NCBI GenBank assembly: GCA_020425885.1 | Contig: JAGQRA010000533.1 | Span: forward strand, 1-14,868 | Length of the DNA: 14,868 nt | DNA from: Planctomycetota bacterium | GTDB lineage: Bacteria > Planctomycetota > UBA1135 > UBA2386 | Reading direction: 5' to 3' | Part shown: positions 6,890 to 13,132 of the stretch, piece by piece | Numbering within the stretch: the first letter of the stretch is position 1 | Layout: each line of letters begins with the position of its first letter | Position numbers and translations under genes: made by a program | The notes under the pieces: generated by a model | What the model was told of the DNA's origin: nothing | The model's input: the letters and a program-made list of their open reading frames with translations, nothing else | The model's database searches: none

Positions 6890-6898
6890 AGGCTAGCA
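6890..6898 (-). promoter_or_regulatory. Candidate extended -10 (TGCTAGCCT) for the twelve-blade kelch gene
   Basis: TGCTAGCCT on the minus strand fits TGnTAnnnT and lies 22 bases before the ATG at 6867, giving a short leader that would contain the GAGGTGA site. No convincing -35 box is seen. The remainder of the 6868-7086 gap holds only a 14-base direct repeat. Confidence 0.25.
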
Positions 6899-6958
6899 GT
6901 CGGAGCACCGAAGGTTGCGCCGACCGGCAATCGTTCCCGCACCGACCGCGCGCCCGAC

Positions 6959-6993
6959 GCTGCCGTCTCGAGGCTGCCGTCTCGAGGCTGCCG
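6959..6993. repeat. Short direct repeat, 14-base unit, 2.5 copies
   Basis: GCTGCCGTCTCGAG occurs at 6959-6972 and again at 6973-6986, followed by GCTGCCG at 6987-6993. It lies between the kelch gene and the end of the membrane-protein gene. It looks like simple slippage, with no evident binding-site symmetry beyond CTCGAG. Confidence 0.6.
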
Positions 6994-7086
6994 CCGCGGA
7001 TCACGAAGTGCGCTTCGGCGTCGAGCCGCGGTTCGACTTGCTGCGCATCGGCACCGGGGCCGGGCGAAGTCACGCCGTGACGCGGG

Positions 7087-8217
7087 TCACAGATAGCGCG
7101 TCCATGCCCGCGGGTTGCGTTCGCGATGGCGAGCGTAGAGCCAGCACAGCGGCAGGCACGCGGCGCTGACCAGCAACGCGAGCAACGGGCTCTGCCACGC
7201 GGCGCCGGTGCCGCGTGCCGGCAGCAAGTGGCAGGCCTGCAGCAATGCGATCATCGGCAGGTGCAGCAGGTAGAAGAACATCGGCACGCGGCCGAGCAGC
7301 CGGATCGGCATTGCCTCGACGATCGCGCGCACACGCGGGCCGACGGCCGTGAATGCGGCGAGCAGCAGCAAGGCGATGCCGAGTTCCATCGCCAGGAACG
7401 AGATGCTCGGCGGGTACTTGCTGCAGTGCATCCACTCGAGCGGGAGAAGACCGTTGCGGTGCAGACCCATGTTGCCGAAGCCGTCGACGCCGCGCACGAC
7501 GACGAACCCGGCGAGGGCGCCGAGGCCGAGCAGAGCCAGCTTGCGGGCGGTGACGAGGCCGGCGGCGAAGTGTCGACCGAGCACGTGACCGATCAACATC
7601 ACCGGCAGCCAGGGCAACAACGGGTAGATGCAGAGCACGGCGAACGCCTCGTCGCCGTCGCCGCCGAGACTCCCCCACGGCCCCCCGGTCAGCAGCGCGA
7701 CGACCGACAGCGGCAGAGTCCACGGCGATTCGAGCGTCGCGGTGCGGATCAGTTCAGCCGCGACGAGCGCCACGGCCGCGAGCCCGAGCTGCGCGTTGGC
7801 CGGCAGCCGCCGCAAACCCGCCATCAGCGCCATGCAGCCCCCGATCGCCCACAGCACCTGCAGGAACACCGGCAGCATCGCCGGCCCCATGCCCTCGGCG
7901 GTGCGCCAGAAGCACGACACCAGCGTGACCTCGAGTCCGACGATCACCGCCGCACGCAGCAGCAGATGTCGCGCGTTCGCCCGCGACAGCGCAAGCGACG
8001 CGCCGGCGAGCAGCACGAACGTCGGCGCGCACAGGTGCGTGCACCAACGCACCACGAAGTCCGCCGCCGCCGGCATCCTGCCGCCGCCGAACAGCACCGA
8101 GTCCCCCTGCGCGTGGTGCGGATTGGTCGCGAAGTCGACGTGGTCCATCGCCATCAGGACCATCACGAGACCACGCAGCCAGTCGATCGCGGGCAGACGT
8201 CCTGAGGCGGGGGGCAT
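7087..8217 (-). CDS. Multi-pass membrane protein, DUF1624 / heparan-alpha-glucosaminide N-acetyltransferase-like
   Basis: From ATG 8217 the protein has 376 residues, normal for bacterial DUF1624 proteins. It shows the family's characteristic opening 'RLPAIDWLRGLVMVLMAMDHVD' (residues 7-28) and 'RWCTHLCAPTFVLLAGAS' (57-74). Further hallmarks are 'SKYPPSISFLAMELG' (266-280) and 'LLGRVPMFFYLLHLP' (307-321). About ten hydrophobic helices span the sequence. The eukaryotic relative, HGSNAT, acetylates terminal glucosamine using acetyl-CoA across the membrane. Bacterial members are presumed acyltransferases acting on envelope or extracellular sugars, but this is inference. An in-frame GTG at 8286 would add 23 residues of low-complexity PPPASASA-type sequence. 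I prefer 8217, although neither start has a Shine-Dalgarno. It is divergent from the acyltransferase operon. Confidence 0.85.
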   Translation of the reverse strand: MPPASGRLPAIDWLRGLVMVLMAMDHVDFATNPHHAQGDSVLFGGGRMPAAADFVVRWCTHLCAPTFVLLAGASLALSRANARHLLLRAAVIVGLEVTLVSCFWRTAEGMGPAMLPVFLQVLWAIGGCMALMAGLRRLPANAQLGLAAVALVAAELIRTATLESPWTLPLSVVALLTGGPWGSLGGDGDEAFAVLCIYPLLPWLPVMLIGHVLGRHFAAGLVTARKLALLGLGALAGFVVVRGVDGFGNMGLHRNGLLPLEWMHCSKYPPSISFLAMELGIALLLLAAFTAVGPRVRAIVEAMPIRLLGRVPMFFYLLHLPMIALLQACHLLPARGTGAAWQSPLLALLVSAACLPLCWLYARHRERNPRAWTRYL

Positions 8218-8375
8218 GGCGCAAGCAGACGCCGAAGCCGGCGGGGGCTCTACATCGAACTCGCAATCCGCGTGGATGACGCGCACCCGCGGTCCGGGCG
8301 GCCCATCCGGTGGTCACCGCCCTCACTGCGCCGCGCCGCGACTCTGCGCACACCCGACCACACCTTGGCCGGGTG

Positions 8376-8403
8376 CCGGAGTGCGCTCCGGTAACACGGT
8401 TAC
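8376..8403. promoter_or_regulatory. Two adjacent inverted repeats in the divergent intergenic region; possible operator
   Basis: CCGGAG-TGCG-CTCCGG (8376-8391) is a perfect 6-bp stem with a 4-base loop. It shares its last base with GTAAC-ACG-GTTAC (8391-8403), a perfect 5-bp inverted repeat. They lie between the divergent membrane-protein gene and the acyltransferase operon. There is no T-tract, so a terminator is unlikely; a dimeric regulator site is possible. The rest of 8218-8506 shows no gene. Confidence 0.35.
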
Positions 8404-8484
8404 TCCCGCGGCTCCCACGCTCCGGCGGTGAACGACCGGCGACGACTCGGCGATGGCAACGGTTCCACCGGGGCGAGGTCGCCG

Positions 8485-8490
8485 TAAGAT
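8485..8490 (+). promoter_or_regulatory. Candidate -10 box (TAAGAT) for the acyltransferase operon
   Basis: TAAGAT has four of six consensus bases in otherwise very GC-rich DNA. It ends 16 bases before the ATG at 8507, implying a leader of about ten bases. It argues for the 8507 start over the in-frame ATG at 8453, which would lie upstream of the promoter. The -35 is unclear. Confidence 0.35.
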
Positions 8491-8506
8491 CCCCGCCCCC
8501 TCTCCG

Positions 8507-8761
8507 ATGTCGATTCGCCGCGAAGGTCCCGTCAGCCAACGTCTGCTCACCCTCCTGCAGAAGCTCCCGCCCCCCGACCGCGCCCGCTGCGGCGCGTTCG
8601 ATGGTCCCATCGCGCCGCACTCGTCGATGACGCGGCGGCAGGACCTCGTGTCGCGCGCGCCGCTGCGCGCCGACCTCCGCCTCAGCCGGCTGCAAACCCG
8701 GCTCGGCACCGCCGTCAGCTGCCGCCGCTTCCTGCGCCTGTTCGGAGTGGGCCGCAAGTGA
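8507..8761 (+). CDS. Small basic protein of unknown function, first gene of the acyltransferase operon
   Basis: This open frame codes 84 residues from ATG 8507 (102 from ATG 8453). The product is arginine-rich, especially the last 30 residues (RADLRLSRLQTRLG then CRRFLRLFGVGRK), and has no signal peptide or membrane helix. I recognise no family. Evidence that it is real: third codon positions are overwhelmingly G or C as in neighbouring genes, and its TGA overlaps the GTG start of the acyltransferase in the sequence GTGA. The acyltransferase overlaps the next gene in the same way. Such overlaps usually mean translational coupling. It has no clear Shine-Dalgarno. Against it: GC-rich DNA produces long spurious frames, and the composition is unusually basic. 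It could be a remnant of a larger lipid-biosynthesis gene. Confidence 0.45.
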   Translation: MSIRREGPVSQRLLTLLQKLPPPDRARCGAFDGPIAPHSSMTRRQDLVSRAPLRADLRLSRLQTRLGTAVSCRRFLRLFGVGRK

Positions 8762-9657
8762 CCGAATCGACCTGGCTCAACCAACGCGAGCGCGGCACCC
8801 TGCTGCTGATCCGCATCACGATCCGGCTGGCGACGATGTTCGGCCGTCGCGCCGTACGACCGTTGGTGGTCATGATCGCGCTGTGGTACCGACTGTTCGA
8901 CAAGAACGCCGTGCGCGCCTCGCGCGATTGGCTGCGCCGGGCGCACGGCAGCGAGCCGGGCTTCTGGGCGATCTACCGCCACATCCGGACCTTCGCCCAG
9001 GTCACGCTCGATCGCGTCTTCCTCGTCACCGGCCGCACCCGCGGCTTCGCCTTCACGAGCAGCGGCCACGACAACCTCGTGGCGCAGATGGCGACCGGGC
9101 ACGGCGCCGTGCTGCTCGGCGCCCACGTCGGCAGCTTCGAGGCGATGCGCGGCCGCAGCTTCGAGAGCAACCTCCGCATCCAGGTGCTCGGCTACTTCAA
9201 GAACGCGCGCATGATCAACGCCCTGCTCGAGCAGCTGAGCCCCGAGCGCAACGCGACCGTGATCCACCTCGGCGACGATCCGGTCGGCACCATGGCCAGG
9301 GTGCGGGCGCGGCTCGACGACGGCGACTTTGTCGCCCTGCTCGGCGATCGCACCGGGCTCAACGAACGCACGACCACGGCGCGCTTCTTCGGCGAGGAGG
9401 CCAGGTTCCCGAGCGGACCGTTCCTGCTGGCCTCGCTGCTGCGCTGCCCGGTCTACCTCGTCTTCGGCCTCTATCGCGAGCCGAACCGCTACGACCTCTC
9501 GTGCGAGCTGTTCGCCGAACGCATCGACCTGCCGCGCCGCGACCGCGAACGCGGCCTGCAGGCGGCGGTGCAACGCTTCGCCGATCGCCTCGAGGAGCGC
9601 TGCCGCAGCGCCCCGGACAACTGGTTCAACTTCTACGATTTCTGGAGCAAGCAGTGA
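8758..9657 (+). CDS. LpxL/HtrB-like lysophospholipid-type acyltransferase
   Basis: This is a 299-residue protein of the lipid A lauroyl/myristoyl acyltransferase superfamily. Key evidence is the catalytic H-x4-E motif in 'GAHVGSFEAMR' (His123, Glu128). It is followed by 'LLGDRTGLNERTTTARFFGEEARFPSGPFLLASLLRCPV' (194-231), the acceptor/donor-site stretch typical of LpxL-type enzymes, and a C-terminal 'DNWFNFYDFWSKQ'. The N-terminus 'WLNQRERGTLLLIRITIRLATMFGRRAVRPLV' matches the acyltransferases found in aryl-polyene-type gene clusters better than canonical LpxL, and it lacks a pronounced single anchor helix. The enzyme would transfer an acyl chain from acyl-ACP to a glycolipid or similar acceptor at the inner membrane. 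Start GTG 8758 overlaps the upstream stop (GTGA), and its TGA overlaps the thioesterase start (GTGA). No ketosynthase, ACP or exporter is in the window, so the acyl source is unknown. Confidence 0.85.
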   Translation: MTESTWLNQRERGTLLLIRITIRLATMFGRRAVRPLVVMIALWYRLFDKNAVRASRDWLRRAHGSEPGFWAIYRHIRTFAQVTLDRVFLVTGRTRGFAFTSSGHDNLVAQMATGHGAVLLGAHVGSFEAMRGRSFESNLRIQVLGYFKNARMINALLEQLSPERNATVIHLGDDPVGTMARVRARLDDGDFVALLGDRTGLNERTTTARFFGEEARFPSGPFLLASLLRCPVYLVFGLYREPNRYDLSCELFAERIDLPRRDRERGLQAAVQRFADRLEERCRSAPDNWFNFYDFWSKQ

Positions 9658-10076
9658 GCCGACCGAAACGGCCCGACCACGCCGTCACCCTCGACCTCAA
9701 GGTCGCCTTCTACCAGTGCGACCCGCTCGCCGTCGCCTGGCACGGTCGCTACTTCGAGTGGTTCGAACAGGCCCGCAGCGCGCTGTTCGCCAGCATCGGC
9801 CTCGAGGTCGGACAGATCCGTGATCTCGGTCACCGCATGTACGTCGTCGACGCCCGCTGCCGCTACATGGCGCCGCTGGCCTACGCCGATCCGGTCAGGG
9901 TGACCGCCTGGTTCATCGCCGCCTCGCCGCTGATCCGCGTCGGCTACGACATCTACAACCCCGACACCGAGCGTTGGTGCGCGCGCGCCTTCACCGTGCT
10001 CGCCACCACCGATGCCGGTGGCGCGCTGCTGCCGAAGACGCCCGACGCCATCGTCCGCCGGCTGCCGGTGGCGTAG
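9654..10076 (+). CDS. Hotdog-fold acyl-CoA/acyl-ACP thioesterase (4HBT/YbgC-like)
   Basis: This is a 140-residue protein starting at GTG 9654, whose GTGA overlaps the acyltransferase stop. The diagnostic active-site segment is 'YQCDPLAVAWHGRYFEWFEQAR' (residues 20-41). It has the conserved Asp23 and the downstream helix 'HGRYFEWFE' of the 4-hydroxybenzoyl-CoA thioesterase family. 'CRYMAPLAYADPVRVTAWF' supplies the central beta-sheet pattern. Size matches single-domain hotdog enzymes, which act as tetramers or dimers hydrolysing acyl thioesters. An upstream extension of this frame overlaps the acyltransferase and is a shadow. Coupling to an LpxL-like acyltransferase is known from aryl-polyene and related lipid clusters, where both handle the same acyl chain. 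That is family knowledge, and the job here is inferred. It is convergent with the GH27 gene; the 69-base gap shows no terminator with a T-tract. Confidence 0.85.
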   Translation: MSRPKRPDHAVTLDLKVAFYQCDPLAVAWHGRYFEWFEQARSALFASIGLEVGQIRDLGHRMYVVDARCRYMAPLAYADPVRVTAWFIAASPLIRVGYDIYNPDTERWCARAFTVLATTDAGGALLPKTPDAIVRRLPVA

Positions 10077-10145
10077 CTGCGCCGGCGCGCGACGCTCTGC
10101 CACATCGTTGCTGCTTCGCGCCGGTCGTCGACCCGTCGGTGCCGT

Positions 10146-11828
10146 TCAGTCGCCCGCGCCGATCACGAGGGCGTCGCCCCAGACCCCGAACGCGTCCTTG
10201 CCCTCGAAGTACAGCATCAGGCACTGGACACCGTCGAGCTCGATGTCGATCTGCTCCGGCTCGCTGTCGACGGTCATCTTGCCGCTGTCCCAGAGCACCT
10301 TGTTGGCGAAGAAGTCCTCGTTCTGCACGCGGAAGCGTCCGACGGCCCCGGCCGCGGACGCCGGGTCGATGGCGACGGTCGCGCGGAAACGCCCGGCCCG
10401 GTTCTTCACGAGGAACAGGAACGCCGACTTGCCGCGGACGCCGAAGCCCGTCGCGTATTCGCGGTCGCCGATGACGATCGGCTTGCCGCCGAAGGTGCTG
10501 TCGTAGGCCGGCGGGTTGTGTCCCTTCCACACGTAGTAGAGCTCGCTGAGCGGCGTCTCGCCCTTGCGGGTCACGGTGTACTTCTCGAGGCTCATCGGCG
10601 ACGGCAGCGGTAGCGGCGGTCCGGGCCTGCCGACCTTCAGCATCCGGTGTTCGTGCTGTCCGAGGCCCGCGGCAGTGAAGCCACCCTCGAACGAGCCGAG
10701 GTCCTTCCGAGCCCACAGATCGCGAACCGACTGCGTACCGGCGAGCCCGATCTGGTCCCAGCGCACGCGGATGTCGGCCGCCTTCCGGTTCTTGTTGAGC
10801 AGCAGCACCGCCGTCGTGCCATCCGCCAGCGGCTTGTTGTAGATCTCGCGGCCGTCGTCGGCGGAGACCCTGTAGCCCTGCACGCCCCGAGGGTCCTGGT
10901 CCACCGCGATCAGCTCGGGCGCCGTCAGCACCGACATCACGTCCGCACCCGCCGTACGCAGGTCGTTCCCCGCCATCAGCGGCGCCGCGAGGATGCACCA
11001 CAGACTGAAGTGGGCGCGGTTGCCGATCGGCGCGCGCTCGGGCGCGATGTGTTTCAGGTTGCCCACCTGCAGCATGTCCGGATCGTTCCAGTGTCCGGGC
11101 CCCGCGAACTGCCAGAGACCGTTGAACGCGGGGTGGATCGCGCGATCGCCGGCCGAGGTCTCGGCGCAGTGGTAGATCGAATCCATCCACGGATAGATGT
11201 CGCCCGACGTTCGCCACAGCTGCGCCGCCGCGCGGCCGCCCCACGCCCAGGCCGCGTTGCCGAAGTCGGAGATGCTCAGGACGATCGGCCGACCGGTGCG
11301 TTCGATCTCCCGCCGGTAGATGGCGTAGTCCTCGGAGCTGAAGCGACCGTTGCTCTCGGCGAAGCAGCTGTCGAGCTTGATGTAGTCGACGCCCCACTCG
11401 GCGAACGTCGCCATGTCGACCGCTTCGTGCCCGAAGCTGCCGGGGAGCTGCTGGCAGGTCAGCTTGCCGCGATCCTCGTAGATGCCGAACCGGAGCCCCC
11501 GCGCGTGCAGGTAGTCGCCGATCGCCTTCATGCCGGAGGGAAACTTCCGCGGATCAGCCATGAGTCGACCGTCCGCGTCGCGCTCCGCGGCCATCCAGGC
11601 GTCGTCGAGGACGAGATAGCGGTAGCCGGCGTCGCGCATACCCGAGTCGACCATCGCGTCCGCGATCGCCTCGATCTTCTGCTCGTCGATGTCCTTCTCG
11701 AACGCGTTCCAGCTGTTCCACCCCATCGGCGGCGTCGGCGCGAGCCCGCTCCGCTCCTGTGCCGCGAGCGTGCCGACGGCCAGCACAACGACGCCCGCGA
11801 TCCGAAGCTGCCAACGCGGAGATTCCAT
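10146..11828 (-). CDS. Secreted GH27-family alpha-galactosidase-like glycoside hydrolase with NPCBM-like C-terminus
   Basis: This is a 560-residue protein with a signal peptide (hydrophobic core 10-22, cleavage after LAAQ near 24). The catalytic (beta/alpha)8 domain spans about 30-315. Diagnostic motifs are 'TPPMGWNSWNAF' (32-43), 'GYRYLVLDDAW' (68-78), 'GVDYIKLDSC' with the predicted nucleophile Asp153, and 'LWRTSGDI' with the predicted acid/base Asp210. 'GPGHWNDPDML' (243-253) and 'AVDQDPRGVQGYR' (308-320) follow. All align well with human alpha-galactosidase A. A beta-sandwich follows to about 400. Residues about 410-560 (for example 'SELYYVWKGHNPPAYDSTFGGKPIVIGDREYATGFGV') read as an NPCBM carbohydrate-binding domain. 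The protein probably removes terminal alpha-galactose or alpha-GalNAc from polysaccharides outside the cytoplasm. Exact specificity is not determinable, and isomaltodextranase-type activity also exists in the family. It is divergent from the propeller lipoprotein across 78 bases. Confidence 0.92.
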   Translation of the reverse strand: MESPRWQLRIAGVVVLAVGTLAAQERSGLAPTPPMGWNSWNAFEKDIDEQKIEAIADAMVDSGMRDAGYRYLVLDDAWMAAERDADGRLMADPRKFPSGMKAIGDYLHARGLRFGIYEDRGKLTCQQLPGSFGHEAVDMATFAEWGVDYIKLDSCFAESNGRFSSEDYAIYRREIERTGRPIVLSISDFGNAAWAWGGRAAAQLWRTSGDIYPWMDSIYHCAETSAGDRAIHPAFNGLWQFAGPGHWNDPDMLQVGNLKHIAPERAPIGNRAHFSLWCILAAPLMAGNDLRTAGADVMSVLTAPELIAVDQDPRGVQGYRVSADDGREIYNKPLADGTTAVLLLNKNRKAADIRVRWDQIGLAGTQSVRDLWARKDLGSFEGGFTAAGLGQHEHRMLKVGRPGPPLPLPSPMSLEKYTVTRKGETPLSELYYVWKGHNPPAYDSTFGGKPIVIGDREYATGFGVRGKSAFLFLVKNRAGRFRATVAIDPASAAGAVGRFRVQNEDFFANKVLWDSGKMTVDSEPEQIDIELDGVQCLMLYFEGKDAFGVWGDALVIGAGD

Positions 11829-11837
11829 GCGCCGAGA

Positions 11838-11846
11838 ACTGTATCA
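11838..11846 (-). promoter_or_regulatory. Candidate extended -10 (TGATACAGT) for the GH27 gene
   Basis: On the minus strand TGATACAGT fits TGnTAnnnT and is followed after nine bases by the ATG at 11828. The transcript would have only a few leader bases, consistent with the absence of a Shine-Dalgarno. No clear -35 is visible, which is usual for extended -10 promoters. Confidence 0.4.
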
Positions 11847-11891
11847 GGAGGCCGAGCCGGACACCTCGAGGCTGGTGCCGCGTGCCGCAAG

Positions 11892-11900
11892 TGGTACACG
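11892..11900 (+). promoter_or_regulatory. Candidate -10 (TGGTACACG) for the propeller lipoprotein gene
   Basis: TGGTACACG ends six bases before GTG 11907, so transcription would begin at or very near the start codon. There is no Shine-Dalgarno. The hexamer TACACG is a weak -10 match, so this stays tentative. Confidence 0.25.
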
Positions 11901-11906
11901 GATGCC

Positions 11907-12893
11907 GTGACCCACCGATTCCGCCGTCCGCAGCCTTGCCTCGCGCTCTTCCTCCCGTTCGCCCTCATGTGTGCCTGTGCCGCGCCGGCGCCGCCGACAC
12001 CCCGGCGCGCGATCGGTCATCCCGTCCTCACCCAGGGCAACGGCGCGCTGTCTCTGCTGACGGCAGCAGGCGACGTCGCATGGCAGATGCCGTGGGGCGG
12101 CATCCACGACATCCATCTGCTGCCCTCGGACAACGTCATGGTCCAGCGCGGCGCGAGCGCCGTCGTCGAGATCGATCGCGCGACCCGGCAGGTCGTCTGG
12201 GAATACGATGCCGCGAGCAGCAACGGCAACGCCGGCCGGCCCGTCGAGGTGCACGCGTTCCAGCCGTTACCCGACGGTACGGTGATGATCGCCGAGAGTG
12301 GCCCGGCGCGGATTCTCGAGGTCGGCCGCGACGGCAAGGTGATCGCGAACACGCCGCTCACGGTCGATCGGCCGCATCCCCACACCGACACGCGCCTCGT
12401 GCGCAAGATCGCTGCCGACCGCTACCTCGTCTGCCACGAAGGCGACGGCGTCGTGCGCGAGTACGAGCGCGGCACCGGCCGCGTGCTCTGGGACTACGAC
12501 GTGCCGCTGTTCGGTCGGCAACCGCGCGGCGGCCACGGCCCCGAGGCGTTCGGCGACAAGTGCTTCTGCGCGTTGCGCCTCGCCAACGGCAACACGCTGA
12601 TCGCGACCGGGAACGGACACGGCGTGCTCGAGGTCTCGCCCGCCCGCGAGATCGTCTGGCGACTCGACCAGCACGACCTGCCGGGGGTCACGTTGGCCTG
12701 GGTCACGACGCTCGACGTCCTCGACAACGGCAACTACCTCGTCGGCAACTGCCACGCTGGCCCGGGCCAGCCCGTGCTCATCGAGCTCGAGCCGCGAACG
12801 AAGGCGGTCGTGTGGCGCCTCGACGCCTTCGACCGGCTCGGCAACTCGGTCTCGAACTCGGTCGTCGTCGACGGCTCGTCGGCGTTGCGCTGA
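11907..12893 (+). CDS. Lipoprotein with PQQ/arylsulfotransferase-like beta-propeller
   Basis: From GTG 11907 the protein has 328 residues. The leader 'CLALFLPFALMCAC' ends in a lipobox-like site (Cys24), followed by a Pro-rich linker, so it is probably membrane-anchored outside the cytoplasm. The rest is a run of about six short beta-propeller repeats of the form 'GDVAWQMPWGGIHDIHLLPSDNVMV', 'EIDRATRQVVWEYD', 'EVHAFQPLPDGTVMIAE', 'EYERGTGRVLWDYD', 'RLANGNTLIATGNGHGVLEV' and 'TLDVLDNGNYLVGNCH'. This resembles PQQ-like and arylsulfotransferase-type propellers, including conserved His in 'HDIH' (67, 70) and 'HAF' (116). Enzyme activity cannot be claimed; many planctomycete homologues are annotated only as propeller proteins. 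The same frame is open far upstream, antisense to the GH27 gene, which is a shadow. Confidence 0.75.
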   Translation: MTHRFRRPQPCLALFLPFALMCACAAPAPPTPRRAIGHPVLTQGNGALSLLTAAGDVAWQMPWGGIHDIHLLPSDNVMVQRGASAVVEIDRATRQVVWEYDAASSNGNAGRPVEVHAFQPLPDGTVMIAESGPARILEVGRDGKVIANTPLTVDRPHPHTDTRLVRKIAADRYLVCHEGDGVVREYERGTGRVLWDYDVPLFGRQPRGGHGPEAFGDKCFCALRLANGNTLIATGNGHGVLEVSPAREIVWRLDQHDLPGVTLAWVTTLDVLDNGNYLVGNCHAGPGQPVLIELEPRTKAVVWRLDAFDRLGNSVSNSVVVDGSSALR

Positions 12894-13132
12894 CCCGGCC
12901 GTAGCCGAACCCGGCATCGTTGCAGTGGCCGTCCTTCACGTACCGATCATCCAGCGGCTCCCGAACACCCCGCCTGGCGCGCCCCGGATGCGGCAGACCG
13001 GTCGCCGCGTTCCACACGCACGGGGCGCCGGCCCGAGGTAACGGGCACTCGTCCTCGAGCCGACGTTCAGCGCGCCGGCGCGGTCGCCTCGGACGCCGAC
13101 GCGGTGCTGCCCGGACTATGATCCGCGACCTG
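12894..13132. other. Intergenic region between convergent genes; nothing convincing seen
   Basis: These 239 bases separate the propeller lipoprotein from the end of the metallopeptidase gene. No start with a ribosome site and no hairpin with a T-tract was found. A TATGAT at 13117-13122 on the plus strand has no gene to serve. A minus-strand frame at about 12905-13055 has protein-like composition but no start or homology I recognise. Confidence 0.4.

Noticed and set aside
8323..9573. 416-residue minus-strand frame covering the acyltransferase
   Set aside because: It is a mirror of the well-supported acyltransferase frame and lacks any domain or start signal.
10077..10145. Possible terminator at the palindrome GCGCCGGCGC between convergent genes
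   Set aside because: The palindrome has no loop and no T-run follows, so an intrinsic terminator is not supported.
10647..11906. Upstream extension of the propeller lipoprotein frame, making a 748-residue protein
   Set aside because: The extension is antisense to the GH27 gene. A lipoprotein leader beginning at GTG 11907 shows where the real protein starts.
12905..13055. Minus-strand frame with protein-like composition (contains YVKDGHCNDAGFGYG)
   Set aside because: It has no start codon with support, no recognisable family, and is embedded in an arginine-rich frame typical of noise. It could be gene debris, but there is not enough to call it.
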